DNA of 64,000 nt, taken from contig JBFMFX010000006.1 of the NCBI GenBank assembly GCA_040752005.1, positions 92,110 through 156,109 of the forward strand, in the 5' to 3' direction. Positions 31,390-40,836 of this stretch are shown in pieces. Within the stretch, counting starts at the first letter, position 1; every line of letters begins with the position of its first letter. The translations under genes were made by a program, and so were the position numbers. This DNA is from RBG-16-66-20 sp040752005 (GTDB lineage Bacteria; Pseudomonadota; Gammaproteobacteria; Burkholderiales; SG8-39). The notes below the pieces were generated by a model. The model was not told where the DNA came from and did no database searches. It saw nothing but the letters and a program-made list of their open reading frames with translations.

Positions 31390-34143
31390 TCAATGCGCCT
31401 GGTCCCAGTTGTCGCCGACGCCGACGTCCACGACGAGAGCGACCTCCAGCTTCGCCACGTTCTGCATGCGCTCGCGCACCCCCTCCTTCACGTCCTCCAG
31501 TTCCGCTTCGGGCGCCTCCAGCACCAGCTCGTCGTGCACCTGCATGATGAGCTTCGTGCGCATGCGCTTGTCGTCCAGCCAGCGCTGCACGGCGATCATC
31601 GCCAGCTTGATCAGGTCGGCGGCGGTGCCCTGCATCGGCGCGTTGATCGCGGCGCGCTCGGCGGCGGCTCGCCGCGCCGGCGACCCGGAGCGGATCTCCG
31701 GCAGCCACAGCCGCCGCCCGAACACCGTCTCGACGTAGCCTTGAGCTCGCGCCTGCTCGCGCGTGGCGTCCATGAAGCGCTTCACGCCCGGATAGCGCGC
31801 GAAGTAGGAGTCGATGTAGGCCTGCGCGGTCGCGCGCTCGATGCCGAGGTTCTGCGCCAGGCCGAAGGAGGACATGCCGTAGATCAGGCCGAAGTTGATC
31901 ACCTTCGCCGTGCGCCGCTCTTCCTCGGTGACCCGCTCGAGCGGCACGCCGAACACCTCGGCGGCGGTGGCGCGGTGTACGTCGTGGCCGTGCGCGAAGG
32001 CGTGCCGCAGCCCCTCGTCGCCGGAAAGATGCGCCATGATGCGCAGCTCGATCTGCGAATAGTCGGCCGAGACGATCTTCCAGCCTTTCGGCGCGATGAA
32101 CGCCTCGCGGATCCGCCGGCCCTCGGGCGTGCGGATCGGGATGTTCTGCAGGTTCGGGTCGTTCGAGGCGAGCCGCCCGGTGACCGCGGTGGTCTGCGAG
32201 TAGGTGGTGTGCACGCGCCCGGTGGCCGGGTTCACCATCTTCGGCAGCTTGTCGGTGTAGGTGGACTTGAGCTTGGCGAGCGCGCGGTATTCGAGCAGCA
32301 GCCTCGGCAGCGGATAGTCGAGCGCAAGCTCGGCGAGCACGTCCTCGTCGGTCGAGGGCTGGCCGGTGGCGGTGCGCTTTTTCACCGGCAGCTTCTGGTG
32401 CTCGAACAGGATCTCCTGGATCTGCCGCGGCGAATTCAGATTGAAGGGCTGTCCGGCGGCGGCGCAGGCCTTCTGCTCGAGCGCGAACAGGGTCTTGCCC
32501 AGCTCCTCGCTCTGCGCCTGGAGCTTCGCGGTGTCGAGCAGCACGCCGTTTCGCTCCATGCGAAAGAGCACCGGCATGACCGGCAGCTCGATCTCCTCGT
32601 AGACGCGCCTGAGCTTCGCGTCGGCGGCGATCTTCGGATACAGCACCGAGTGCAGCGCGAGCGCAAAATCGGCGTCCTCGGCGGCGTACTCGGTCGCGCG
32701 CCGCACCTCGACCGCGGAGAACGGGATGCGCGCCGCACCCTTGCCGGTCACTTCGTCGTAGGTGATCGTCTTCCAGCCGAGGTGGCGCGCGGCGAGCGAG
32801 TCCATGTCGTGGCGCTCGTGCACCTCGTACACGTACGACTGCAGCAGCGTGTCGTGCGCGACGCCGCGCAGCGCCACGCCGTGGTTGGCGAGCACGTGGC
32901 AGTCGAACTTGAGGTTCTGGCCGACCTTGGCGTGGCGCTCGTTCTCCAGCCAGGGTCTCAAGCGCGCGAGCGCGCGCTCCAGGCCCACCTGCTCGGGCGC
33001 GCCGGGGTACTCGTGCGCAAGCGGCAGGTACCAGGCGGTGTCGCCGGCGGCGAACGACATGCCGACCAGTCGCGCGGCCATCGGATCGAGCGCGGTGGTC
33101 TCGGTGTCGAAGCCGGCGAGATCGGCTTGTTCCAGCCGGCGCAGCACGTCGTCGAGCTCGGCCTCGCTCAGGATCGTCGCGTATTTGCGCCGCGGCGCCT
33201 CGCCCGGGGCGGGTGCGCGCGCCGGAGCGGTTTGCGGCTCGGCGGCGCGCGCGGTTGCCGCGCCGGCGCCGTCTCCGGCGCCGTTCTCCAGCTCGCGCAG
33301 CCAGCTGCGAAAGCCCAGGCGCTCGAACAGCTCGCGCAGGCGCTCGCGGTCGGGCGCGCGCGGGGCGAGGTCGGCGAGCGAAACCGGCAGCGCGACGTCG
33401 CGGCGCACGGTGAGCAGGCGGCGCGCCTCCGGCAGCCAGTCGAGGCTCCTTCGCAGGTTCTCGCCGGCGACGCCGCCGATCTCGCCGGCGTGCGCGATCA
33501 CTCCCTCCAGCGAGCCGTACTGCTGCAGCCATTTCGCGGCGGTCTTCGGGCCGACCTTCTCGACCCCGGGCACGTTGTCCACCGCGTCGCCGGTGAGGGC
33601 GAGCAGGTCGGTGATGCGCTGCGGCGGCACGCCGAACTTCGCGCGCACCGCCGCCTCGTCCAGCGTCTCGTTCGCCATCGTGTTGACGAGCGTGACGCGC
33701 TCGCACACGAGCTGCGCGAGGTCCTTGTCGCCGGTAGAGATGATCGTGCGCCAGCCGGCGCGCCGCGCCTGCTCGGCGAGCGTGGCGATGACGTCGTCGG
33801 CCTCGACGCCGTCCACCGCCAGCACCGGCCAGCCGAGCGCGGCGACCAGCTCCTTGAGCGGCTCGATCTGACGGGCGAGGTCCTCCGGCATCGCAGGGCG
33901 GTTCGCCTTGTACGCCGGATACTCCTGCTCCCGGAAGGTGGGCCCGCGAGCGTCGAACACGCACGCGCGCGCCTGCGCCTTGTAGTCGGCGGCGAGCCGC
34001 CTTAGCATGTTGGCGACGCCGTAGATGGCGCCGGTCGGCTCACCGCGCGGGCTCTTCAGCTCCGGCAGCGCGTGGAACGCCCGGTAGAGGTAGGACGAGC
34101 CGTCCACGACGAGCAGCGTCTTTTCGCGATTGTTCCCCGACAC
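31390..34143 (-). CDS. polA: DNA polymerase I
   Basis: 917 aa. The order is a 5'-3' exonuclease/FEN domain (about 1-290; VVDGSSYLYRAFHALP, VEADDVIATLA, TGDKDLAQLV), a 3'-5' proofreading domain with intact GFDTETTALDP, and a family A polymerase domain. The polymerase domain has motif A DYSQIELRIMAHLSGD, O-helix RRTAKVINFGLIYGMSS and motif C MQVHDELVLEAP. The GTG at 34143 gives the usual start; it lies only 13 nt from the divergent start of the LOG gene, so the two promoters must overlap coding DNA. Confidence 0.97.
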   Translation of the reverse strand: MSGNNREKTLLVVDGSSYLYRAFHALPELKSPRGEPTGAIYGVANMLRRLAADYKAQARACVFDARGPTFREQEYPAYKANRPAMPEDLARQIEPLKELVAALGWPVLAVDGVEADDVIATLAEQARRAGWRTIISTGDKDLAQLVCERVTLVNTMANETLDEAAVRAKFGVPPQRITDLLALTGDAVDNVPGVEKVGPKTAAKWLQQYGSLEGVIAHAGEIGGVAGENLRRSLDWLPEARRLLTVRRDVALPVSLADLAPRAPDRERLRELFERLGFRSWLRELENGAGDGAGAATARAAEPQTAPARAPAPGEAPRRKYATILSEAELDDVLRRLEQADLAGFDTETTALDPMAARLVGMSFAAGDTAWYLPLAHEYPGAPEQVGLERALARLRPWLENERHAKVGQNLKFDCHVLANHGVALRGVAHDTLLQSYVYEVHERHDMDSLAARHLGWKTITYDEVTGKGAARIPFSAVEVRRATEYAAEDADFALALHSVLYPKIAADAKLRRVYEEIELPVMPVLFRMERNGVLLDTAKLQAQSEELGKTLFALEQKACAAAGQPFNLNSPRQIQEILFEHQKLPVKKRTATGQPSTDEDVLAELALDYPLPRLLLEYRALAKLKSTYTDKLPKMVNPATGRVHTTYSQTTAVTGRLASNDPNLQNIPIRTPEGRRIREAFIAPKGWKIVSADYSQIELRIMAHLSGDEGLRHAFAHGHDVHRATAAEVFGVPLERVTEEERRTAKVINFGLIYGMSSFGLAQNLGIERATAQAYIDSYFARYPGVKRFMDATREQARAQGYVETVFGRRLWLPEIRSGSPARRAAAERAAINAPMQGTAADLIKLAMIAVQRWLDDKRMRTKLIMQVHDELVLEAPEAELEDVKEGVRERMQNVAKLEVALVVDVGVGDNWDQAH

Positions 34144-34156
34144 GGTGACCCAGGTG

Positions 34157-34873
34157 ATGCGACACGACAAGCTGCCCAAGCCCGCATATCCGGAAGGCGC
34201 GCTCACCGCGCGCGAGGCATGGCGGGTGTTCGGCATTATGGCAGAGTTCGTCGAGGGGACCGAGCGGCTCGCCGGCATCCGGCCCGCGGTCTCGATCTTC
34301 GGCAGCTCGCGCGCGGCCGACGATTCGCGCTATTTCGAGCTGGCCGAGAAGACCGCGCGGCTGCTCTCGGACGCCGGCTTCGCCGTGATCTCCGGCGGCG
34401 GCCCCGGCGTGATGAAGGCGGCGAACAAGGGCGCGTTCGCCGGCCGCTCGCTCGCGGTGGGGTTGAACATCGAGCTGCCGCGCGAGCAGCACGCGAACGA
34501 GTACCAGGACATCAGCCTCAGGTTCCGGCATTTTTTCGCGCGCAAGGTGATGTTCGTGAAGTTCGCGACCGCCTACGTCGTGCTGCCCGGCGGCTACGGC
34601 ACGCTCGATGAGCTGTTCGAGGCGCTCACGCTGGTGCAGACGCGCAAGACGCGCAGGATGCCGATCATCCTGATGCACGGCCCGTTCTGGCAGGGGCTGC
34701 TCGCGTGGCTGCGCGAGCGGCTGCTCGGCGAGGGCATGATCGACGCGCAGGACCTCGACCTGCTGCAGGTGATCGACGAGCCCGAAAAGGTGGTCGAGGC
34801 GATCTTCGCGTTCTACGAAAAGCGCGGCTTCGAGCCGCTGCCCGCCGAGCGCGAGGTGCTGCTCAACCTGTGA
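34157..34873 (+). CDS. LOG family (TIGR00730) protein, putative cytokinin riboside 5'-monophosphate phosphoribohydrolase
   Basis: 238 aa Rossmann-like protein. Signatures are SIFGSSRA, VISGGGPGVMKAANKGAF and VVLPGGYGTLDELFEALT (the PGGxGTxxE motif). LOG enzymes release free base from nucleoside monophosphates; in bacteria they may act on other nucleotides. The ATG at 34157 is chosen since upstream starts overlap polA. Confidence 0.9.
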   Translation: MRHDKLPKPAYPEGALTAREAWRVFGIMAEFVEGTERLAGIRPAVSIFGSSRAADDSRYFELAEKTARLLSDAGFAVISGGGPGVMKAANKGAFAGRSLAVGLNIELPREQHANEYQDISLRFRHFFARKVMFVKFATAYVVLPGGYGTLDELFEALTLVQTRKTRRMPIILMHGPFWQGLLAWLRERLLGEGMIDAQDLDLLQVIDEPEKVVEAIFAFYEKRGFEPLPAEREVLLNL

Positions 34874-34969
34874 GCGGCCGCGCGCCGCGCCGCCGGCTGC
34901 GCTTGCGATTGCGCCGCGAGCGGGCCGGCGAGCCGGCGCGGCGCCCGGCGTCGGATCGAGCCCCTCTGC

Positions 34970-34975
34970 TAGAAT
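34970..34975 (+). promoter_or_regulatory. TAGAAT -10-like hexamer ahead of the DUF2782 gene
   Basis: TAGAAT then GCCCGCC, ending 7 nt before the ATG at 34983. The same arrangement occurs at five other genes in the window, implying a leaderless transcript. Confidence 0.45.
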
Positions 34976-34982
34976 GCCCGCC

Positions 34983-35324
34983 ATGGTGCGCCGCCTGCTC
35001 GCCGCTGTGCTCCTCGGCGCCTGTGCGGCCGCGCTCGCGCAGCAGCCGCCCCGGCTCGAACCGCTTCCCCCGCCGCCGCCCGCGCCGCCGGGCCTGCGCG
35101 AAGCGCCGGCCGAAGAGCCGCGCGTGCGCATTGCGCCGCCGAGCGGCGAAGAGAAAGTGGAGGAGATCCGCCAGGACGGGCGCGTCGTCATCCTCAAGGT
35201 CACGCCGCCGGGCGGCACGCCGTACTATCTCGTGGACACCACCGGCAACGGCAACTGGGTGCGCCGCGACTCGCTCGACGACGGCGTGCGGGTGCCGATG
35301 TGGACAATCTGGTCCTTCGACTGA
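34983..35324 (+). CDS. DUF2782 family exported protein
   Basis: 113 aa. The signal peptide ends about AALAQQ, followed by a Pro-rich stretch and the DUF2782 core with EEIRQDGRVVILKVTPPGG, YYLVDTTGNGNW and PMWTIWSF. Usually found just before thrB in Betaproteobacteria. Function unknown; predicted periplasmic. Confidence 0.88.
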   Translation: MVRRLLAAVLLGACAAALAQQPPRLEPLPPPPPAPPGLREAPAEEPRVRIAPPSGEEKVEEIRQDGRVVILKVTPPGGTPYYLVDTTGNGNWVRRDSLDDGVRVPMWTIWSFD

Positions 35325-35325
35325 T

Positions 35326-36276
35326 TTGTCCGTCTACACCCCTGTTTCCGAGAGCCAGCTCGCCGCCTGGCTGAAGCAGTATTCGGTCGGCGAGCTGGTG
35401 GCGCTCGAGCCGATCGAGTCCGGTATCGAGAACACCAACTACTTCGTGACGACGACGCACGGGCGCTGGGTGCTGACGCTGTTCGAGCGGCTGCCGGCCG
35501 AGGAACTGCCGTTTTACCTCGAGCTGATGGCGCACCTCGCGCGCCACGGCATTCCCTGCCCGGCGCCGGTGGCCGATCACGCCGACCGCTACTTTTCGAC
35601 GCTCAACGGCAAGCCGGCGGCGCTGGTGACGCGGCTGCCGGGCCAATCGCTCGAGCGCCCGGGCGAGCCCGAGTGCGCCGAGCTGGGGATGCTCCTCGCG
35701 CGCATGCATCTGGCCGGCCGCTCCTTCGGCGGCTACCTGGAAAACCCGCGCGGACCGCGCTGGTGGAAAAAGGCGGCCGAGGACCTCGCGCCGCACCTTG
35801 CGCCGGAGGAGCTGCGCCGCGCGCGCGAGGAGATCGCGCTCCTTTCCGCGCAGCGCCATCCCGACCTGCCGCGCGGTCCGGTGCACGGCGATCTCTTTCG
35901 CGACAACGCGCTCTTCGAGAACGCCCGCCTGGTCGGCGTCATCGACTTCTACTTCGCCGGTGTGGACTGCCTGCTGTTCGACCTCGCGGTCTGCGCGAAC
36001 GACTGGTGCCTCGCCGACCCCGCGACCGATCGCCGGCTCGACCCCGGCCGCGTCCGCGCGCTGCTCGGGGCCTATCACCGCTTGCGGCCGCTCGCGCCGG
36101 CCGAAGCCGACGCCTGGCCGCTCATGCTGCGCGCGGCGGCGCTGCGGTTCTGGCTGTCGCGCCTGCATGACTACCACCTGCCGCGGCCCGGCGTGCTCGT
36201 GCGCGTGCATGATCCGCGGCACTTCCGCGAGATTCTGGAATTGCGCGCCGGACACCCGGCACCCTGGCTGGCATGA
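35326..36276 (+). CDS. thrB: homoserine kinase (ThrB, APH-fold)
   Basis: 316 aa from a TTG at 35326, one base after the DUF2782 stop, giving SVYTPVSESQLAAWLKQY as in homologues; no ATG fits. The choline/aminoglycoside kinase fold has ESGIENTNYFVTTTHGRWVL, the catalytic VHGDLFRDNALF and the metal motif GVIDFYFAGVDCLLFDLAV. It phosphorylates homoserine in threonine synthesis. The end overlaps the next gene's ATG (ATGA). Confidence 0.95.
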   Translation: MSVYTPVSESQLAAWLKQYSVGELVALEPIESGIENTNYFVTTTHGRWVLTLFERLPAEELPFYLELMAHLARHGIPCPAPVADHADRYFSTLNGKPAALVTRLPGQSLERPGEPECAELGMLLARMHLAGRSFGGYLENPRGPRWWKKAAEDLAPHLAPEELRRAREEIALLSAQRHPDLPRGPVHGDLFRDNALFENARLVGVIDFYFAGVDCLLFDLAVCANDWCLADPATDRRLDPGRVRALLGAYHRLRPLAPAEADAWPLMLRAAALRFWLSRLHDYHLPRPGVLVRVHDPRHFREILELRAGHPAPWLA

Positions 36277-37091
36277 AAGCCGAGATCGTCTCGTTCCGCC
36301 GCGGCGCGGGCTGGGTCGTCGACGGCTGGCGGCTGTTCCGTGCCGCGCCGCTCGCCTGGATGGCGATCGTCGTCCTGTACTGGCTGCTGATGAGCCTGCT
36401 CGGCGCGGTGCCCGCGTTCGGGCTGCCGCCGCAGCTCGGCGTTGCGGTCGCGGTCGTGCTGGTACCGGCGTTCTCCGTCGGCTTCATGGCCGCGGCGCGC
36501 AGCGCGGCGCGGGGCGGCGCCCCGGCGATCGGCGACCTTTTCGCCGGCTTTCGCGGGCGCGGCCTGCAGGCGCAGCTCGCGCTCGGCGCGATCTACGCGC
36601 TCGCGCTCGCGCTGGTGCTGTGGGCGACGACGCTCGCCGACGGCGGAGCGCTGGCGCGCTGGATGGCGGGCGGCGAGCGGCCCGACGAGCAGATGCTGCA
36701 GTCCGAGGAGTTCCGCGCCGCGCTCGTTCTGGCCGCGCTCGGCTACGCGCCGGTGATGATGCTGTACTGGTTCGCTCCGGTCCTCGCCGCCTGGCACGGA
36801 ATGCCCCCGGCGAAGGCGCTTTTTTTCAGTTTCTTCGCCACCCTCGTCAACTGGCGCGCGTTCCTCGGCTACGGCCTGGCGGCGGCGCTGGTCGCGGTCG
36901 TGGTCCCGTTCGCCGTGATGACGGCGCTGCTGCTCGTCTTCGGCGGCAAGCTGCGCGGCTTTCTGATGGGGCTCGCGCTGCCGCTGCTGCTCGTGATGCT
37001 GCCGGTCCTGTATGCGAGCTTTTTCGCGAGCTACCGCGACATATTCGGCGCCTCCGCCGGCGCGCCGCAAGCGGGCCCCGCGTTCCGGTAG
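36273..37091 (+). CDS. BPSS1780-type integral membrane protein
   Basis: 272 aa with about six hydrophobic helices. The N-terminus AGWVVDGWRLFRAAPLAWM is typical of a betaproteobacterial family named after Burkholderia BPSS1780. The middle shows VMMLYWFAPVLAAWHGMPP, and the end is VLYASFFASYRDIFG. Inner membrane, function unknown. Translationally coupled to thrB. Confidence 0.85.
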   Translation: MKAEIVSFRRGAGWVVDGWRLFRAAPLAWMAIVVLYWLLMSLLGAVPAFGLPPQLGVAVAVVLVPAFSVGFMAAARSAARGGAPAIGDLFAGFRGRGLQAQLALGAIYALALALVLWATTLADGGALARWMAGGERPDEQMLQSEEFRAALVLAALGYAPVMMLYWFAPVLAAWHGMPPAKALFFSFFATLVNWRAFLGYGLAAALVAVVVPFAVMTALLLVFGGKLRGFLMGLALPLLLVMLPVLYASFFASYRDIFGASAGAPQAGPAFR

Positions 37092-37127
37092 GGTAAAGTG
37101 CACCCTGCACAGGAGGGTCCGATCGCC

Positions 37128-38732
37128 ATGGCCGACATCGTGCTGCCGGAGCTTTCCGCAAGCGCAGCACCCGAATTCAGCGATCCGGCGACCGCCAAGG
37201 CGTGGCTGGAGAACGTCCCGCTCGCCAATGTCGCCGCCGCCCAACACCAGCTGCGCGTGCAGATCGAGGAATTCAACCGCGCCGCGGCGAAGCCGGTCAC
37301 GCGGCTTGCCGTGCTCGAGACGCTGCGCGAGGCGGTGAACTTCGTGCAGATCGAGCAGGCGCGGCGCTTCGCCAACCGGGCGCTGCCCATGGCCGAAGCC
37401 GAGAGCGCGATCTTCGCCGACACCCTCGACCTCTGGGAGCAGATGCGCATCGGCTACCTCAGGTGCCTGCAGGCAGCCGTCGCCGGGGACGCCGGCATGC
37501 GCGCGCAGGGCGCGCTCATTTGCCAGCGCCTGCTCGCGTTCTCTGGCCTCAAGATGTTCCACCACTACCGCGCCTACCGGCAGGTGCCGGCGCGCGAGTG
37601 GCGCGCGCTGCACGCGGCGTATGTCGCCGCCGAGCGCCTGGGCGTCGCCGAGACCGCGGTCAAGGACTACCTCAATCGCGATGTGCACGATACCTCTCCG
37701 CGCATCGCCTACGTGCGCGCGCTGCTGATGGGCATTGCGAACCCGAACGAGATGAGCCAGCGCCAGCTCACCTTCACCGCCTATCTGCTCGAGCGCTGGG
37801 CGCACAAGGTCGAGGTGCGTGCCAGCCCCCCGGACGAAGGCGACATCCCGCCGCTCGTCGTGGACCTCGCCGGCAACGGCACTCCGGAGCGCGGCGGCGC
37901 GGCGGCCGCCGAGCCGCGCTACCTCGACGTCACCAAGCTCGCCCGCAGCCTGCGCAACCGCATCGGGCTGCTGAGGAAGGGCGAGTCGCCGGCGAAGCTG
38001 GCGCTGGGCGAGGACTGCGTGCAGCCCTCTTGCGAGCAGTTGCTCGTCTTCCTCTATCGCCAGTGGTGCCAGCCGCGCGCGCCGCGCGCCGCCGAACGAA
38101 GGCGGGTCGCCGACACCGCGCAGTGCTGCAACGACATCGCCGCGATCCATTACTACGTTTCCGGTCGCGTGTTCCGCCAGCCCGGGGAGCGCGAGCTGAC
38201 GCAGCAGGAGCGCGAACAGATCGCCACTTTCGGGCGCCTGAGCACGCGCGACGAGGACGACTACAGCGCGGCGCACGGCTTCGTGCTGGAGCACTGGCAG
38301 CTGCAGGACGAGAGCGCGCAGGGTCTGAAGATGATTCGCCGCGCCGGTACCCCGGGCCGGCGCTACGTCACCGGGCAGCTCGTCGCGGTGCGGCCGGCGG
38401 ATTCGAAGAGCTTCATGCTCGGGCAGGTGCGCTGGCTCGCGCAAAGCGAGGAGGGCGACCTCTATTGCGGCGTGCGGCTGATGCCCGGGCTGCCGGCGGC
38501 GACCGCGGTGCGCCCGACCGGGCTGAACATCCGCGATGCCACGTACGTGCCGGCGCTTTCGCTCAGCGCGGTGCCGGCGCTCGGGGCGCCGCCCTCGCTC
38601 GTGCTTGCTTCCGGCTGGTTCAAGCCCAAACGCGTGGTCGAGGTCTGGGTCGAGGCGCCGGTGCGGGTGCGGCTGACCGAGCTACTGGAGCGCGGCGCGG
38701 ACTTCGAGCGCGTCGCCTACGAGATGATATGA
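37128..38732 (+). CDS. conserved hypothetical protein with PilZ-like C-terminal segment
   Basis: 534 aa, cytosolic by appearance. The ATG at 37128 is preceded by AGGAGGG. Most of the protein is helical, with an Arg-rich N-terminal half. From about residue 405 a segment RRAGTPGRRYVTGQLVAVRP, followed by a GQVRWLAQ strand, resembles a PilZ-like barrel, though the full c-di-GMP signature is not convincing. Similar proteins occur in Betaproteobacteria without a known function. Its stop overlaps the DUF971 gene (ATGA). Confidence 0.75.
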   Translation: MADIVLPELSASAAPEFSDPATAKAWLENVPLANVAAAQHQLRVQIEEFNRAAAKPVTRLAVLETLREAVNFVQIEQARRFANRALPMAEAESAIFADTLDLWEQMRIGYLRCLQAAVAGDAGMRAQGALICQRLLAFSGLKMFHHYRAYRQVPAREWRALHAAYVAAERLGVAETAVKDYLNRDVHDTSPRIAYVRALLMGIANPNEMSQRQLTFTAYLLERWAHKVEVRASPPDEGDIPPLVVDLAGNGTPERGGAAAAEPRYLDVTKLARSLRNRIGLLRKGESPAKLALGEDCVQPSCEQLLVFLYRQWCQPRAPRAAERRRVADTAQCCNDIAAIHYYVSGRVFRQPGERELTQQEREQIATFGRLSTRDEDDYSAAHGFVLEHWQLQDESAQGLKMIRRAGTPGRRYVTGQLVAVRPADSKSFMLGQVRWLAQSEEGDLYCGVRLMPGLPAATAVRPTGLNIRDATYVPALSLSAVPALGAPPSLVLASGWFKPKRVVEVWVEAPVRVRLTELLERGADFERVAYEMI

Positions 38733-39100
38733 GCGACGCGAGCGGACAGGCCCCGGTCCCGACCGGCATCACGCTGCACCAGAAATCGCGCGTGATGGAG
38801 ATCCGGTTTTCCGACGGCAAGACGTTTCGCCTGCCGTACGAGTTCCTGCGCGTGTACTCGCCCTCGGCCGAAGTGCGCGGCCACGGACCCGGACAGGAAG
38901 TGCTGCAGACCGGAAAACGCGCCGTCGAGATCCGCTCGCTCGAGCCCGTCGGCGCCTACGCCGTGCAGCCGGTGTTCTCCGACGGCCACGACACCGGCAT
39001 CTACTCCTGGGAATACCTCTACTGGCTGGGCGAGAACCAGGAGCGGCTGTGGGCCGAATACCTGGACAAGCTGCAGAAGGCGGGCGCGAGCCGCGACTGA
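38729..39100 (+). CDS. DUF971 (gamma-butyrobetaine hydroxylase-like N-terminal) domain protein
   Basis: 123 aa. ITLHQKSRVMEIRFSDGKTF, LPYEFLRVYSPSAEVRGHG and SDGHDTGIYSWEYLYWLG define the domain. It is a stand-alone version of the N-terminal domain of gamma-butyrobetaine hydroxylases, often linked to Fe-S or ubiquinone genes. It sits 5 nt before ubiE. Specific role unknown. Confidence 0.92.
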   Translation: MSDASGQAPVPTGITLHQKSRVMEIRFSDGKTFRLPYEFLRVYSPSAEVRGHGPGQEVLQTGKRAVEIRSLEPVGAYAVQPVFSDGHDTGIYSWEYLYWLGENQERLWAEYLDKLQKAGASRD

Positions 39101-39105
39101 GGGCG

Positions 39106-39831
39106 ATGGCGCAAACCGACTTCGGTTTCGAGCGGGTCTCCGAGCAGGAAAAAGCGCGCCGCGTGCGCGGCCTGTTCGAGCGCGTCGCGCCGCGCTACGA
39201 CCTGATGAACGACCTGATGTCGGCGGGCCTGCACCGGCTGTGGAAGGCGTTCGCGGTCGAGCTGGCGCGCGTGCACCCGGGCGAGCGCGTGCTCGACGTC
39301 GCCTCCGGCTCGGGCGATCTGGCGCGCGCTTTCGCCGCGCGCGGCGCCGAAACCTGGATGACCGACGTGAGCGGCGCGATGCTGGCGCGCGGCCGCGACC
39401 GCCTGCTCGACGAGGGCCGCGTCCTGCCGGCGGTGCAGTGCGACGCCGAGCGCCTGCCGTTTCCCGAGGCGGCCTTCGACTGCGTCGCGGTCGGCTTCGG
39501 CTTGCGCAACATGACGCGCAAGGAGGCGGCCCTTGCCGAGATGACGCGCGTGCTCAAGACCGGCGGCCGGCTGGTGATCCTGGAGTTCTCGCGCGTATGG
39601 AAGCCGCTGGAAAGGCCCTACGACCTGTACTCCTTCAGGGTGCTGCCGTGGCTGGGAGCGAAAGTCGCCGGCGACGCCGACGCCTACCGCTACCTGGCCG
39701 AGTCCATCCGCGTGCATCCCGACCAGGCAACGCTGGCGGCGATGATGGAGGGCGCCGGACTGGAGCAGGTCGAGTACTTCAATCTCGCCGCCGGAATCGC
39801 CGCCGTGCATCGCGGCTGGAAGCTGCGGTAG
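39106..39831 (+). CDS. ubiE: demethylmenaquinone/2-methoxy-6-polyprenyl-1,4-benzoquinol methyltransferase
   Basis: 241 aa class I SAM methyltransferase. FERVAPRYDLMNDLMSAGLH precedes the SAM motif VLDVASGSGDLARAF. Later CVAVGFGLRNMTRKEAALAE and LVILEFSRVWKPLERPYDLY match UbiE. It performs the C-methylation step in ubiquinone and menaquinone synthesis. The ATG at 39106 gives the standard start. Confidence 0.97.
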   Translation: MAQTDFGFERVSEQEKARRVRGLFERVAPRYDLMNDLMSAGLHRLWKAFAVELARVHPGERVLDVASGSGDLARAFAARGAETWMTDVSGAMLARGRDRLLDEGRVLPAVQCDAERLPFPEAAFDCVAVGFGLRNMTRKEAALAEMTRVLKTGGRLVILEFSRVWKPLERPYDLYSFRVLPWLGAKVAGDADAYRYLAESIRVHPDQATLAAMMEGAGLEQVEYFNLAAGIAAVHRGWKLR

Positions 39832-39872
39832 CATAGGCGCTCGCACAGCGGGAATTTCATTCGGGGGAAGCC

Positions 39873-40757
39873 ATGAATCGGTTCGTGCTCGGAGTGGTGA
39901 TTGCGGCCACAGGCGCCGCGTTCCTCGTCACGGAGGCCGAGGCGCGCCGCCTGGGCGGCGGCCGCCCGGTCGGTGCGCAACGTTCGCTGAGCGCCCCGCC
40001 TCCGGCGGCGGTGCCGGCCAGGCCGATGCAGCAGACGCAGCAGGCCGCGCCTGCGCAGACGCAGGCCGCCGCGCCCGCCGCGGCGCAGCCGCAGGCGGCA
40101 AGCGGCATGGCGCGCTGGATGCCGGTGCTCGGCGGCCTGGCGCTGGGCGGTGCGCTCGGCTGGCTGCTCGGCGCGAACGGCCTTGCCGGCCTCATGGTCG
40201 GAATCCTGCTTGCCGGGCTGATCGTGCTCGCGGCGGCGTTCGCAGTGCGGGCGCTCGCGCGCCGCGCGCCGCTCGCGCGGCCGGTGCAGTACGCGGGGCT
40301 GGGCAGCGAGACGGTCGCCGCGCCGCCGCCGTCGCAGATCGCGGACTTCGAGCCGCCGGCGGCCGGCGCCGCGCGCGCGCACGTGCCCGCAGGATTCGAC
40401 GTCGCGGGTTTTCTGCGCACCGCCAAGCTCAACTTCATGCGCCTTCAGGCGGCGAACGACAACGCCGACCTGCAGGAGCTTCGCGAGTTCACCACCGCGG
40501 AGCTTTTCGAGGAGCTGCGCCGCGACATCGAGGCGCGCGGCGGCGCGCGCCAGAGAACCGACGTCATGGCGCTCAACGCCGACCTGCTCGAGGTGACCAC
40601 CGAGGGCGACCGGCACTGGGCGAGCGTTCGATTCTCCGGCGTGGTGCGCGAGTCCCCCGGGGCCACGCCCGAGGGCTTCGAGGAAGTCTGGAATCTCGTC
40701 AAGCCCGCCGACGGCTCCAGCGGCTGGCTGCTCGCCGGCATCCAGCAGATGCACTGA
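39873..40757 (+). CDS. Tim44-like domain protein
   Basis: 294 aa. A signal or anchor segment (about residues 1-22) is followed by a Gln/Ala/Pro-rich stretch and a glycine-rich hydrophobic segment (GGLALGGALGWLLGANGLAG). A C-terminal Tim44/TRAP-like domain (about 165-294) contains FDVAGFLRTAKLNFMRLQ and ADLLEVTTEGDRHWASVRF. Membrane-associated; the bacterial role is unproven. It sits between ubiE and ubiJ-ubiB and is followed by a strong terminator, so ubiJB may use its own promoter. Confidence 0.9.
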   Translation: MNRFVLGVVIAATGAAFLVTEAEARRLGGGRPVGAQRSLSAPPPAAVPARPMQQTQQAAPAQTQAAAPAAAQPQAASGMARWMPVLGGLALGGALGWLLGANGLAGLMVGILLAGLIVLAAAFAVRALARRAPLARPVQYAGLGSETVAAPPPSQIADFEPPAAGAARAHVPAGFDVAGFLRTAKLNFMRLQAANDNADLQELREFTTAELFEELRRDIEARGGARQRTDVMALNADLLEVTTEGDRHWASVRFSGVVRESPGATPEGFEEVWNLVKPADGSSGWLLAGIQQMH

Positions 40758-40775
40758 ACGGGCGTTGTCCGGGCC

Positions 40776-40809
40776 AAAGGCCACCGCGAACGGTGGCCTT
40801 TTGTTTTTT
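40776..40809 (+). terminator. rho-independent terminator after the Tim44-like gene
   Basis: The perfect 11-bp stem AAAGGCCACCG / CGGTGGCCTTT with a 4-nt CGAA loop is followed by TTGTTTTTTG. It is the clearest intrinsic terminator in the window. It ends the ubiE-Tim44 unit and lies 28 nt before the ubiJ start. Confidence 0.9.
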
Positions 40810-40836
40810 GCGCCGGCGCGCCCTCGCGATGCGCGC

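Noticed and set aside
31276..34005. 909-aa open frame on the plus strand, antisense to polA
   Set aside because: polA on the minus strand shows all polymerase motifs; the antisense frame has low-complexity Arg/Leu/Gly composition typical of GC-rich shadows.
36171..38444. 757-aa open frame on the minus strand
   Set aside because: It is antisense to the membrane protein and the 534-aa gene and has no recognisable domain.
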